Shown here piece by piece: positions 16,457 to 25,573 of a stretch of 43,598 bases of DNA. The notes below the pieces were generated by a model. That model did no database searches. It saw only the letters and a program-made list of their open reading frames with translations, and was not told the origin of the DNA. The translations under genes were made by a program, and so were the position numbers. Every line of letters starts with the position of its first letter. Positions within the stretch are counted from its first letter, which is position 1. This DNA comes from Shewanella marinintestina. GTDB taxonomy: Bacteria; Pseudomonadota; Gammaproteobacteria; Enterobacterales; Shewanellaceae. The DNA is taken from positions 1 through 43,598 of the forward strand of contig NZ_JAKILC010000026.1 of NCBI RefSeq assembly GCF_023283845.1. Reading direction: 5' to 3'.

Positions 16457-18493
16457 GTGATCAAAACTAGAAATACTAAAATCGCTATTGTCATCAGCAC
16501 CCTACTATCAAGCCAAGCTGTATTGGCTAATGAAGTTAATGACGTTTTTTCACTTGGTGAAATTGTCGTATCAGAACAAACAGGTGTTAAAGATATTGCT
16601 ATCAATAACACTATGACAGCAGAGCAAATCGAACTAATCGGTGCCAAAACGGCTGCGGATGCCTTGGACTATGTGCCAGGTGTACATGTTGCTCAGTCGA
16701 GCAAAGGTGAGAAGTTTTTAACCATTCAGGGCTTTGAGCAAGATAAAGTACTTATCTTGCTCGATGGTGTGCCATATTACGAAACTAATTACGGTCAGTT
16801 AGATCTTAACCAAATTCCTGCCAATATCATTGCCAAAATTGATGTAGTGAAAGGTGCCTCTTCAGTGCTTTATGGCCCAAATGGTATGGGTGGTGTGGTT
16901 AATATTATTACGAAGAAAGGCCAAGAAGGTGTCAGTGGTGATCTTAATGCATCATTTGGACAAATGGGACAAAACTATCAAACAGGGTCTATCAGCTTAG
17001 GTAAAGATGGTTTTAGCTTATTTGCATCAGTAGATCACCGTGGTCGTGACGCTATGCGCATGTCTAATGACTTTGAGCCTGTGTTATCTGATATCAAAGA
17101 TAAGTTTGGTGATTTACCAAAGCAGATGGTTGTTGAAGACGGCGGTAAGCGCGAAAACTCTGCTTATGAATCGACTAACATCTGGGTTCGTGGTGGTTAC
17201 GCCAATGAAAGCACTGAGCTTTTTGCTAGTGTATTCAGCCTAGACTCTGATCGTGAGCTTCCATATAACACCCGTTATAACAAAGTATTTAGTGATTTTA
17301 GTAGCTTTGCAGATATCTCTGAATATAAAGATACCGGTATGGATTTAAGCGGCTTGCACCGCGTTAATGATTGGCTAACGGTGCGAGCATTAGGTTATTA
17401 CCATGTGCATAACGACAGCTATGATTCATACGATAATCCAGATAAAGACCTTAAGTTAGCGACAAGTAGTTACAGTGATTACACTGCAGGTGGTGCTCTG
17501 TTTACCGATATGGCACTAGCGGGTTGGAATAGCTTAAGCCTGTCAGTTAACTATAAAAATGATGTACATAAAAAGAAGAATGTCGCTTACGTTGACGTTG
17601 ATCGCTCTCACGGATACGAGCGTTCTCAATTAGATACTATTAGTGTAGCAGCTGAAGATACGATGACATTCGGCGCACTAAATGTGGTCGCTGGTATTGC
17701 TTGGCATAAACAAACAATTGTAGAAGACCGTGGTCATGATGCGACGCCTGGTGAAGATGGTTCAGATACCTTAGATCCAATGCTTGGTATGAGTTACACC
17801 TTTGATAATGCGGGTCTAGTTTATGGTTCTATCGCGCAAAAAACCCGCTTTGCTACTTTCACTGAAATGTTTGACGATACAGGTGCCCGTCATGATCTTA
17901 AGCCTGAACGCAACACGAGTTACACCTTAGGCTGGAAAAATGACTTTAGCCATCAGTTGTTAAATAGCGTTGATGTGGGTCTGTTCTATCACGATATCAG
18001 TGACAAGATTGTTGAAACTTACCTGCCGGATCCTAATGATCCGGGTTGGGATCTTGAAGTTTACCAAAACATCGGTAAGTCAGAGTTTTACGGTATTGAG
18101 ATCACGACGCTAAGTCAGTTAACTGAAAATATTAGCCTGTCATTGGATTATACCTATACCCACGCACGTAATAAGAGTGAAAACCGCGACTCAGACTACT
18201 TCCGTGATATTCCAAAAGACTCTGTTACAGCGATAGTTAATTGGTATCAGCCTTGGTTAGATATCGATAGTAATCTGCGTGTACGCTACCGTACAGATAT
18301 CCTGATCGATGAACGCTCACAAGAGTGGGAGTCAGACACCTTAACTATCGATATGGGTATTAAGAAGGCGATTACACCGCAGCTTTCTGCTTACGTGAAT
18401 CTTAATAACTTACTCGATGAGTCACACTACGAAGGATACGGCCAGCCAAACGAAGGCCGCTCTTATGAAGTTGGCGTAAAGTACCGCTTCTAA
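16457..18493 (+). CDS. TonB-dependent outer-membrane receptor
   Basis: This 678-aa gated porin imports a scarce ligand. I prefer GTG 16457 over the in-frame GTG 16376 because CGGAG lies 6 bases before it and the product then starts with a normal signal peptide (MIKTRNTKIAIVISTLLSSQAVLA). A TonB-box-like segment (GEIVVSE) is followed by the plug domain (TAADALDYVPGVHV, LLDGVPY, IDVVKGASSVLYGPNGMGGVVNIITK). A 22-strand-type barrel ends in YEVGVKYRF with the terminal Phe. It looks like the siderophore/haem/cobalamin receptor class, but nothing fixes the ligand. It is the first gene of a tight run to 28369. Confidence 0.93.
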   Translation: MIKTRNTKIAIVISTLLSSQAVLANEVNDVFSLGEIVVSEQTGVKDIAINNTMTAEQIELIGAKTAADALDYVPGVHVAQSSKGEKFLTIQGFEQDKVLILLDGVPYYETNYGQLDLNQIPANIIAKIDVVKGASSVLYGPNGMGGVVNIITKKGQEGVSGDLNASFGQMGQNYQTGSISLGKDGFSLFASVDHRGRDAMRMSNDFEPVLSDIKDKFGDLPKQMVVEDGGKRENSAYESTNIWVRGGYANESTELFASVFSLDSDRELPYNTRYNKVFSDFSSFADISEYKDTGMDLSGLHRVNDWLTVRALGYYHVHNDSYDSYDNPDKDLKLATSSYSDYTAGGALFTDMALAGWNSLSLSVNYKNDVHKKKNVAYVDVDRSHGYERSQLDTISVAAEDTMTFGALNVVAGIAWHKQTIVEDRGHDATPGEDGSDTLDPMLGMSYTFDNAGLVYGSIAQKTRFATFTEMFDDTGARHDLKPERNTSYTLGWKNDFSHQLLNSVDVGLFYHDISDKIVETYLPDPNDPGWDLEVYQNIGKSEFYGIEITTLSQLTENISLSLDYTYTHARNKSENRDSDYFRDIPKDSVTAIVNWYQPWLDIDSNLRVRYRTDILIDERSQEWESDTLTIDMGIKKAITPQLSAYVNLNNLLDESHYEGYGQPNEGRSYEVGVKYRF

Positions 18494-18502
18494 GGAATAG
18501 GA

Positions 18503-19501
18503 ATGTTAAACAGACTATTTAGTGCTGTTGTCATTCTCCTTTGTGGTCTTTCAAGTGTATCGGCAACGCCGATACACTTGGTCGATCAACAAGGCCGTGA
18601 GGTCGTGCTTGAAAAGCCTGCCTCACGCATTGTGACGACGTTTACACCTGCAAACCTGTTTGCTCTCAGTCTTGGTCTTGAAGACCAACTAGTAGGAATT
18701 GGTGGTAGCACCAAGCACTCGCCATTTATTAATCGTATTTTAGGTGAACGAGATCCTTTAGTGATCGGTAGTCGCTCGGCCGGAACCAGTTTAGAAACCA
18801 TAGTCGCATTAAAGCCGGATCTCGTTTTAGTCTTTGGTAAAAAAGATGGCTACCGATTGGCAGACCGTCTTACCTCATTAGGTATTGCTAGCTTAGTTAT
18901 TCAGCCTGAAAGCTTTAAAGACAGTGAGGTTGTGCTTTCGTTATTGGCAAAAGCTACAGGCACTGAGGACAAAGCGGCTAAGATCGCGGCTGAGAACCAG
19001 CGATTGGCTGAGATTATTCAAACTGGTTTGAAAGGACTTACTGATGATCAACGCCTACGTGCATATTACGCCAACAGTTCAGATCTATACCGCACCGCCA
19101 GTGAGCAGATGTTTCAACATCAGCTAATGGCTGTTGCTGGTCTTAAAAACGTCGCTACTGGCGTGCCAGGCTTCTACCCTAAAGTGAATGCAGAGCAGTT
19201 ACTACTTTGGCAACCACAACTGCTAGTGCGCGAATCCAATGACTCAACCAAAGTGGATGAGCAACTTAAAAAGTCATTGATGACACAAATTGCTGAGCTA
19301 CCGCAGATAAAAATACCTAAGGGCAGCTTCTGGGATATGCCGTCTCCTATGGCAATGGCAGGAGCACTGTATCTTGCTGCTAATGCTTATCCTGAACAAT
19401 TTAAAAATATCGATTTAGACGCCGAAATGGCCCACTACTATCAAGTGGCTTTTGGCGATGCTTGCCTGTCTCCGCTACAAGAGACTAGTCAATGTTTGTA
19501 G
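18503..19501 (+). CDS. Periplasmic substrate-binding protein, BtuF/FecB family
   Basis: This 332-aa cluster-A binding protein has a signal peptide (about 1-22, ending SVSA). The two lobes are joined by a long helix: KPASRIVTTFTPANLFALSLGL and LKPDLVLVFGK in the N-lobe, YYANSSDLYRTASEQMFQHQLMAVAGLKNVA and LLLWQPQLLV in the C-lobe. It should hand its ligand to the FecCD-type permease encoded next. Related proteins bind Fe-siderophores, haem, cobalamin, nickel chelates and, in MolA of Haemophilus, molybdate, so the substrate cannot be named. AAGGAATAGG precedes the ATG; the end overlaps the permease gene by 10 bases. Confidence 0.9.
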   Translation: MLNRLFSAVVILLCGLSSVSATPIHLVDQQGREVVLEKPASRIVTTFTPANLFALSLGLEDQLVGIGGSTKHSPFINRILGERDPLVIGSRSAGTSLETIVALKPDLVLVFGKKDGYRLADRLTSLGIASLVIQPESFKDSEVVLSLLAKATGTEDKAAKIAAENQRLAEIIQTGLKGLTDDQRLRAYYANSSDLYRTASEQMFQHQLMAVAGLKNVATGVPGFYPKVNAEQLLLWQPQLLVRESNDSTKVDEQLKKSLMTQIAELPQIKIPKGSFWDMPSPMAMAGALYLAANAYPEQFKNIDLDAEMAHYYQVAFGDACLSPLQETSQCL

Positions 19502-20538
19502 CCAAAGGACGCACGTTTCAGCCAGTTCAATGGCTGGGCATTGCCATTGTGGTTGGATTGGTGGGCCTTTGCGCTGGACGTTTTTCGATTAACCTAAGCG
19601 ACTTATTCAGCGCAATTCAAAAACTGCCGTCAGTATTGAGTAGCTTAATACTTACAGGGCAAGTGCCAAATGACTTAACCCAAGAAGAGCGTGTCATTTT
19701 GCTGATCCGTTTTCCGCGTTTATTAACCGCTCTGATTGTAGGTGCAGGACTAGCTGTATCTGGAGCCGTGTATCAAGGGGTGTTTCGTAACCCTTTGGTG
19801 TCGCCCGATATTCTTGGCGTCGCATCTGGCTGTATGTTTGGTGCGGCTATGGGGTTGATTTTACCGGGCAGTAGTTGGTTGATGGTGCAGTTACTGGCAT
19901 TTGTTTGCGGACTCGCAGCAGCATGTGCGGCGATGTTTATGGCCAAGCGCTTTGGTAGTAACAGTCTGCTATTGATGATTATGACCGGCATCATTGTTGG
20001 CTCTATATTTGGGGCAGGACTAACCATGTTAAAAGCCTTAGCCGATCCTTATGGTGAGTTACCAGCGATTGTATTTTGGCTAATGGGTTCACTCTCGGTT
20101 AGTAGCTGGAGCACTGTCGCGCAACTTATTGTGCCTGTGGCTTTAGGTTATGGGTTAATCCATACACTGCGCTACCGCCTCAATGTATTGTGCTTAGGAG
20201 ATCACCAGTGTCGCAGTCTTGGGGTCGAGCCAGCAAGACTGCGTATGGTGCTGATTGTGATTAGCTCGTTTATTGTGGCTTCATGTGTCGCAACAGTAGG
20301 TTCAGTGGCTTGGATCGGCTTAGTGGTACCACATATGGTGCGAACCTTCACTGGCGCTAACAATATGCGACTTATTCCTCTATCAACTGCAGTTGGCGCC
20401 ATGTTTTTACTGCTAGCAGATAGCGTCGCAAGGGCAAGCTTTAGCATGGAGATCCCCATTGGCATTGTGACCTCGCTAGTTGGTGCACCTCTGTTTGCTT
20501 TCTTGCTGTTTCGTTTTCGTCAGGGAGGCGCGTATTAA
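19492..20538 (+). CDS. FecCD/BtuC-type ABC permease
   Basis: This 348-aa inner-membrane permease has about ten helices. Family hallmarks are RFPRLLTALIVGAGLAVSGAVYQGVFRNPLVSPDILGVASG, GSLSVSSW, LGVEPARLRMVLI and GSVAWIGLVVPHMVR. It would dimerise and work with the neighbouring ATPase. It starts within the end of the binding-protein gene, and its TAA overlaps the ATPase ATG, so three transporter parts are translationally coupled. Confidence 0.94.
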   Translation: MFVAKGRTFQPVQWLGIAIVVGLVGLCAGRFSINLSDLFSAIQKLPSVLSSLILTGQVPNDLTQEERVILLIRFPRLLTALIVGAGLAVSGAVYQGVFRNPLVSPDILGVASGCMFGAAMGLILPGSSWLMVQLLAFVCGLAAACAAMFMAKRFGSNSLLLMIMTGIIVGSIFGAGLTMLKALADPYGELPAIVFWLMGSLSVSSWSTVAQLIVPVALGYGLIHTLRYRLNVLCLGDHQCRSLGVEPARLRMVLIVISSFIVASCVATVGSVAWIGLVVPHMVRTFTGANNMRLIPLSTAVGAMFLLLADSVARASFSMEIPIGIVTSLVGAPLFAFLLFRFRQGGAY

Positions 20539-21869
20539 TGCTAGCTGTTGAAAATATCAGTTATCGAGTTGCTGACAAAGTCCTGTTGCAAGACGTGAGT
20601 TTTGAGTTAGCTGCTGGCGAGTTTTTGGCTGTTTTAGGCGCTAACGGCGCTGGCAAAACGACGCTTATGAACTGCCTTTGTGGTTTGAATCCGCCGAGTC
20701 AAGGTCAAGTTAGTCTTAACTCTCGCCCTTTGAATCAAATGAGTCGCGCAGAGATCGCGCAGCAGATGGCTTTGGTACCTCAGCAACAAGAAACCGCCTT
20801 TGCATTTACTGCACTTGAGATGGTGGTGATGGGGCGCACGCCGTTTTTGTCAACTTTTGAGTCCCCGTCAGAGCAAGATATCCAAGATGCTAAAAGAGTT
20901 ATGCAGTTACTCGATGTTGGCGGCTTAGCTAAGGCGGATTATAACCGTTTATCAGGTGGCGAGCGTCAGCTTGTACTGTTAGCCAGAGCGCTGTTTCAAA
21001 GTGAGCAATTGTTGCTACTCGATGAGCCGACTAACCATCTTGATTATCGTAATAAATTTCAAATCCTTTCTCAGGTCAAACGCAGCTGCGTTGAATCCAA
21101 CACCGCAGTGATTGCCATTTTACACGACCCCAATTTAGCGCAGCTTTACGCAGATAAAGTGATGTTATTAGAGCATGGCAAGGTATTGGATTACGGCGAA
21201 CGTAGTGCCGTTATGACCAGTAAAAATATTAGTCGACTGTATGGCTTGGCTACGGCCAGTTATCAAGTCGCCTCGCAGGAGTTTTTTATGCCGCAAAATG
21301 TATTGGGGTTGAGTTTAAGCAAAGTGCTAATTGTTACCGGTGAAAGTGGTAGTGGTAAAACCACCGCTTTAACTGCACTTATTGAGCAGTGTCAACAAAA
21401 ACAGCTGCCATTAAAAGGCATGCTATGCCCTGGTGTGATGAAAGATGGTCGTCGTTTTAGTAGCGATATTGTCGATATAGCGACAGGAGAACGCTGTCTA
21501 TTTGGTCATCGTACTGGTGTGCTAGATAAAAAAACGGGTACTCGATTTAGTTTCACTGAAGCCGGATTAGCCCTAGGTTTGCAGGCCCTTGAGCATAATA
21601 ACTTTAATCAAGGTGATATCTGTATTGTCGATGAAATTGGGCCGATGGAGCTTGGTGCTCAAGGTTTTGGTAAGCAAATCGCGCCATTACTTGCAGTGGC
21701 AAATAGCCGTCATATTTGGGTGGTGCGTCCAAACTTGATTGAGCAAGTTTGTCGCCATTGGTCGCTGCTTAATCCTGAGGTGATTGATATTGAAGATAGC
21801 GATTTATCACAAAAGCTAATGCAGTTTATCACTGCTGATAATGCAGCCTCATTAAGTGGGCAAAGCTAA
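20538..21869 (+). CDS. ABC transporter ATPase fused to a THEP1-like NTPase domain
   Basis: This is a 443-aa fusion. Residues 1-250 form an ABC ATPase of the iron-complex/cobalamin type: Walker A GANGAGKTT (34-42), LSGGERQ (138-144) and Walker B LLLLDEP (158-164). Residues 262-435 form a second P-loop NTPase resembling the THEP1/NTPase_1 family, with Walker A GESGSGKTT (268-276) and the diagnostic DEIGPMEL (365-372). Ordinary transport ATPases of this type are about 250-270 aa. Met251 (21288) has its own AGGAG 6 bases upstream, so the NTPase half could also be made alone. The role of the second domain is unknown. Confidence 0.9.
   Translation: MLAVENISYRVADKVLLQDVSFELAAGEFLAVLGANGAGKTTLMNCLCGLNPPSQGQVSLNSRPLNQMSRAEIAQQMALVPQQQETAFAFTALEMVVMGRTPFLSTFESPSEQDIQDAKRVMQLLDVGGLAKADYNRLSGGERQLVLLARALFQSEQLLLLDEPTNHLDYRNKFQILSQVKRSCVESNTAVIAILHDPNLAQLYADKVMLLEHGKVLDYGERSAVMTSKNISRLYGLATASYQVASQEFFMPQNVLGLSLSKVLIVTGESGSGKTTALTALIEQCQQKQLPLKGMLCPGVMKDGRRFSSDIVDIATGERCLFGHRTGVLDKKTGTRFSFTEAGLALGLQALEHNNFNQGDICIVDEIGPMELGAQGFGKQIAPLLAVANSRHIWVVRPNLIEQVCRHWSLLNPEVIDIEDSDLSQKLMQFITADNAASLSGQS
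21288..21869 (+). other. Possible internal start giving the NTPase domain alone
   Basis: In the fused ATPase gene, AGGAG (21277-21281), a six-T spacer and ATG (21288) make a textbook initiation site exactly at the junction between the two domains. It would give a 193-aa NTPase-only product. This is inferred from sequence; it could equally be the scar of two genes that became fused. Confidence 0.4.
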
Positions 21870-22561
21870 TGAACGATCTCAGTTTGAATCAAACGAGTTC
21901 ACTTGAACAGAGCTTTATCGCTGCGCGTCTCGCAGGGTTAGTATTGCTAGCTTTGTCGGTAATGACGCTTATCTTAGTCAATGCCAATAGCCTATTATTC
22001 CCCGGAAGTAGTGTAACGACTTATCTTGTGGTGACTGCTCTTGTTAGCTCATTGGCAGTTTGTATCTTGCCGATCCGCAGTCGCTTGCAAGCTCGATATG
22101 CCTGGATAGTAAGTAGCTTAGCGTTACTACTACTTATTTACAGTAAAACCCTGGAGCCGCCAATGGGTGACAGCGCCATGCTGACATCTTTATGGGCGCA
22201 GCTGTTCTTTCTTTCTCGGCCTATTGCACTTGGCTTGGCTATCGCAGCTGGTGTTGGTTACTTATTGCATGCATTTGGTCGTGATGCGCGATTAGAGAGT
22301 CATAGTCATCTATTGAGTCTGCTTGCTGGCACAGCGTTTCTTGGCGGTGAAATCGCGGGTAGCTACTGGGCGTTTATTGGTTGGGGGCGCAGCTGGAGTT
22401 GGAGTGGTCACTTCTTTTTCTCTGCGCTGACATATCTGTTATTTATCTTAGTGTTTCACTTACCAAAAGCTTGGTTTGCTAATGGTAAAGCGCTGGCGTT
22501 AGGTAAGGCCGCAGTGCTTGGCTTTATTTGTGTATTGATGTTGGGGTATCGCTTGTCATGA
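21869..22561 (+). CDS. CcsA/CcmF-related membrane protein (cytochrome c biogenesis-like)
   Basis: This is a 230-aa protein with about seven hydrophobic helices. The segment around 164-198 (GSYWAFIGWGRSWSWSGHFFFSALTYL...FHL) resembles the WWD haem-handling domain of CcsA/ResC (WGxYWxWDPKE then LHxR). The Asp-Pro-Lys-Glu part is replaced by Ser-Gly-His-Phe. His134, His145, His147, His181 and His197 are potential haem ligands. It is shorter than standard CcsA. It is coupled to the ATPase gene (TAATG overlap) and to the ResB-like gene downstream, the same pairing as in system II cytochrome c synthases, but no c-type cytochrome is nearby. Confidence 0.75.
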   Translation: MNDLSLNQTSSLEQSFIAARLAGLVLLALSVMTLILVNANSLLFPGSSVTTYLVVTALVSSLAVCILPIRSRLQARYAWIVSSLALLLLIYSKTLEPPMGDSAMLTSLWAQLFFLSRPIALGLAIAAGVGYLLHAFGRDARLESHSHLLSLLAGTAFLGGEIAGSYWAFIGWGRSWSWSGHFFFSALTYLLFILVFHLPKAWFANGKALALGKAAVLGFICVLMLGYRLS

Positions 22562-23385
22562 CTATGAACTGGTTGTTTTCAATGCGCTTAGCTTTTGTAT
22601 TGCTACTGCTGCTGTCAGTGTGGTTTGCGCTTGGCGTTGCGATGAGTGAACAAGATGTTTACCGCCAAGTACTGCGCTCACTGAATGATTTACCTATGTC
22701 GCAGTGGATACAAAGCTTAGCGACGGCGCCTATTGTGGCTAGTTGGCTGGCAGGGCTATTTGGGTTGATGTTTCTACTTGGATTAAACACTGCACTTTGC
22801 TCTTGGCGTGATCTGCTACCAACTTGGCGGCATAAGCGCTGGCGTAGCCCACGGATCATGATGCTACCGATCCACATCCTAACCCTGTTGGTGTTTATCT
22901 TCCACGGTGTCGACTTAGTGTTTATTCATGGCCACGACAGTGTTGTGCTGCATCAAGGTGAGCGTTTTAACAGTGGTCGATACCAAATTGAGTTAGTCAA
23001 AGTCGATTATCGCAATGATGTTAGCCAAATCATCGAAGATGAAGCAGGTTTTAGCCCAGCAGGACGTATCACTCGTCGTAGCGTAGATGTATTCGAACCG
23101 CGTATTAATAACGCTTACTTTGAGATAAGTAATGGCGAGCAAAAAGTCAGTGGTCATGCAGGTTTCCTGCGTCCATTTAACTGGGGAGATCTGTATATCA
23201 CGGTGACGGACTTTCGTGTGCCTTATCAACAAGAGGCAAAAGGTGTTCAAGTTAAGATGTTAGCGGTACATAACCCGCTGATTAACTATTTCTTTATCTG
23301 TTATTGCCTATTACTGGTGAGTCTATTGTTGCAAGGACTGGTGTTTTGGCGTCGCTCAATTAAAAAAGGGGGCCGCAAATGCTAG
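22558..23385 (+). CDS. ResB/Ccs1-like membrane protein
   Basis: This 275-aa protein has four membrane segments (about 9-28, 58-80, 101-123, 242-264). A periplasmic loop (about 124-240) has ResB-like features: LHQGERFNSGRYQIELVKVDY and PFNWGDLYITVTDF. His106 and His116 in the third helix match the position of haem-ligand histidines in ResB. ATG 22558 overlaps the stop of the CcsA-like gene (ATGA). Together they look like a reduced CcsA-ResB pair, which normally moves haem to the outer face and attaches it to apocytochromes. Here the context is nutrient uptake. Confidence 0.72.
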   Translation: MTMNWLFSMRLAFVLLLLLSVWFALGVAMSEQDVYRQVLRSLNDLPMSQWIQSLATAPIVASWLAGLFGLMFLLGLNTALCSWRDLLPTWRHKRWRSPRIMMLPIHILTLLVFIFHGVDLVFIHGHDSVVLHQGERFNSGRYQIELVKVDYRNDVSQIIEDEAGFSPAGRITRRSVDVFEPRINNAYFEISNGEQKVSGHAGFLRPFNWGDLYITVTDFRVPYQQEAKGVQVKMLAVHNPLINYFFICYCLLLVSLLLQGLVFWRRSIKKGGRKC

Positions 23386-24167
23386 CTCGAATTTATATCA
23401 GTTTACTCGCCGCTTTTAGTGTATTGCCGCTGGTGGTAAATGCGACTTCGGTTGTAAGTGATGACTCTACCAGCCAGTTAGCTGAGCGCTGGCGCGAGCA
23501 AATACTGCAACCTGTGGCGCAATCGGTGCTGCTGGGCGAAGAGGCGGCTGCATGGCAACAGGAAAAAGCGCAGTCGCTATCACAGCAACAACAAGACTTA
23601 GGTGAGCTTTATTGGACTGAGTATCAGTTGCAAAAGCAGCAAAGGTACTTAGCATCATTGCAAGCTGAGGTTTCACAGTTGCAGCAAGACATTGCCACGA
23701 TAAGCGCATTAAAGCAGGAGCTCGAGCCACAGCTTGAGATCTGGTATGCCATGTTGGAGCGTCAAGTGAGCAGCGATCTTCCGTTTGACTTTGATGAGCG
23801 TAAGCGTCGCTTAGCATTTTTACGTACTGCAATGGATAGCCATGATCTGCCATTAGCCGAGCGTTTTAGACGGCTCCTTGATGTGATGACCATCGAGGTT
23901 GTTTATGGCTATGGACAGCAGTTGACTCAAGAGATTATCGCAATCGATGAGCAACCAGTGCAGGTTAACTTATTGCGACTAGGACGTTTATCTTGGTTTT
24001 ATATTACCCCTGATGAGCAACATTTAGGTTGGTTTGATAATCAGTCTCGCCAGTGGCGGCCGTTAGCTGTTGAGCTACAAGGTGACATTAAATTAGCCAT
24101 GGCAATTACTGCTAATAGGCAGGTGGCGCAGATTGTGAACCTTCCACTAGGAGGGCAAGAACAATGA
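23379..24167 (+). CDS. DUF3450 family periplasmic protein of the TonB energising cluster
   Basis: This 262-aa protein has a signal peptide (about 1-22), then a Gln-rich coiled coil (about 60-120) and the family core: LERQVSSDLPFDFDERKRRLAFLRTAMD, AERFRRLLDVMTIEVVYGYG and LRLGRLSWFYITPD. DUF3450 genes commonly precede exbB/exbD/tonB2 clusters with a TtpC-like protein in Vibrio and Shewanella. The exact function is unknown, probably a periplasmic partner of the channel. It overlaps both neighbours by a few bases. Confidence 0.9.
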   Translation: MLARIYISLLAAFSVLPLVVNATSVVSDDSTSQLAERWREQILQPVAQSVLLGEEAAAWQQEKAQSLSQQQQDLGELYWTEYQLQKQQRYLASLQAEVSQLQQDIATISALKQELEPQLEIWYAMLERQVSSDLPFDFDERKRRLAFLRTAMDSHDLPLAERFRRLLDVMTIEVVYGYGQQLTQEIIAIDEQPVQVNLLRLGRLSWFYITPDEQHLGWFDNQSRQWRPLAVELQGDIKLAMAITANRQVAQIVNLPLGGQEQ

Positions 24168-25573
24168 GAACTATGATTGCAATTTTACTATTTAGCGCCT
24201 CTATTCAAGCTTTTGCCCAAGCTCAAGTTGTTGCAGATATTACAGCGACTAAGCAGGCTGCTAATTATCAGCAGCAAAAGGCACAAATTGATAAGCGAGC
24301 GGCTGATATCCGTCAGCAAAATAGCGCTTGGGATCATCAATTAAAACAAGAGATCGATGAGGTCAAATCCAACCAACAAGCGTTAAGTGCAAGGTTAGCC
24401 AGTAAACGCGCACAGCTCACAGCATTAAATGAGCAACTCGTCGTGCTTAATCAGCAAAAGCTGCAATTAACCAGCAGTTATCAACTTGCTGTTGACGATA
24501 TGCAACTGGTTCAAGGGGCATACCAAAAAGCGTTGAGTAGCTTATCGCAGCAATGGCTGCAAAGTCCTACCAGCTTAACTGAAGTGCAGCGAGGGCAAAG
24601 TTTAGCTGTCGCTAAGGCAAGTTCCGGTTTTCCAAGCTTGTCACAGCTCAATGAGCTTATCAGTTACGCCGTTGATGATATGCAGATGACAGCACAAGTT
24701 GGCCGTGCTTCAACAGCAATAAGCCAAGCTGATGGCAGTGTTAGCACACAAGAGCTACGAGTATTTGGCGGTTTAATGGCCGTAACCGATACGGATTTAC
24801 CTAGCTTTATTGCCTTTACAGACAAACTACCTACCGCAATTACGCCTGTTGATACCGATGTTAGCAAGCAGCTAAGAGCATGGTTAGATGGTCAAACTCA
24901 ACTATTGGCGATGGACTTAAGCCAAGGCCGGATGTTGCCAAGCTTGGCGAAAAAGCAAAGCCTTGTCCAATGGATAAAAGATGGTGGCGAAGTGTTGTGG
25001 CCAATTCTTATTTTAGCTGCGCTTGGCTTACAGATAGCCCTCTGGCGTGCGGTTGTCTTACTGTATTGGCGACCTTTAGCTCAGCTTCAAGACGATGATG
25101 GCGCTAAAGTGGATTTGCTAACGGTTAAGCAGCAGCTTCAGAGTGTGTCTCGAGTACCCGCAGCGAAAGTGCTAGCGAGTGCCATTGTTGAAGGTAGCGG
25201 TGTTGACGCAATGGATCAGCGGCTTAAGCAGTTGATGCTGAAACAGATGGCGCAGTTTGAACGAGGTCTTGGCTTTATTGCGCTGCTTGCTGCCATGGCG
25301 CCAATGCTAGGTTTGTTAGGAACGGTTTCCGGCATGATTGAAACTTTCCAATCACTCACAGAGTTTGGCAATAGCGACCCTAAGTTGTTATCGCAAGGGA
25401 TCAGTAAAGCACTGATTACCACTCAAGCAGGTTTGCTGGTGGCACTGCCTCTGTTATTGCTGCATTACCCGTTAAAGCGCCGCGCTCAAGCTTTAAGTTT
25501 GAATATGGAGCAGCAATCTGCCTTGCTACTGGCGCTCAACCTTGAACAAGGGGAAGGTCATGGCTCAAAGTAG
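24164..25573 (+). CDS. TtpC-like protein with MotA/TolQ/ExbB channel domain
   Basis: This 469-aa protein has a signal peptide (about 1-20), then a long periplasmic coiled coil (about 30-105) and a membrane helix near 270-295. The C-terminal MotA/TolQ/ExbB domain contains GFIALLAAMAPMLGLLGTVSGMIETFQ and GISKALITTQAGLLVALPLLLLHYPL. In Vibrio, TtpC is needed for the TonB2 system in addition to ExbB2/ExbD2, perhaps to reach across the periplasm. Context and domain order match. Confidence 0.92.
   Translation: MRTMIAILLFSASIQAFAQAQVVADITATKQAANYQQQKAQIDKRAADIRQQNSAWDHQLKQEIDEVKSNQQALSARLASKRAQLTALNEQLVVLNQQKLQLTSSYQLAVDDMQLVQGAYQKALSSLSQQWLQSPTSLTEVQRGQSLAVAKASSGFPSLSQLNELISYAVDDMQMTAQVGRASTAISQADGSVSTQELRVFGGLMAVTDTDLPSFIAFTDKLPTAITPVDTDVSKQLRAWLDGQTQLLAMDLSQGRMLPSLAKKQSLVQWIKDGGEVLWPILILAALGLQIALWRAVVLLYWRPLAQLQDDDGAKVDLLTVKQQLQSVSRVPAAKVLASAIVEGSGVDAMDQRLKQLMLKQMAQFERGLGFIALLAAMAPMLGLLGTVSGMIETFQSLTEFGNSDPKLLSQGISKALITTQAGLLVALPLLLLHYPLKRRAQALSLNMEQQSALLLALNLEQGEGHGSK

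Noticed and set aside
20538..21869. Frameshift or assembly error joining two genes
   Set aside because: The ATPase and NTPase halves are in the same frame with no stop or overlap, so this is a true in-frame fusion; only an additional internal start is proposed.
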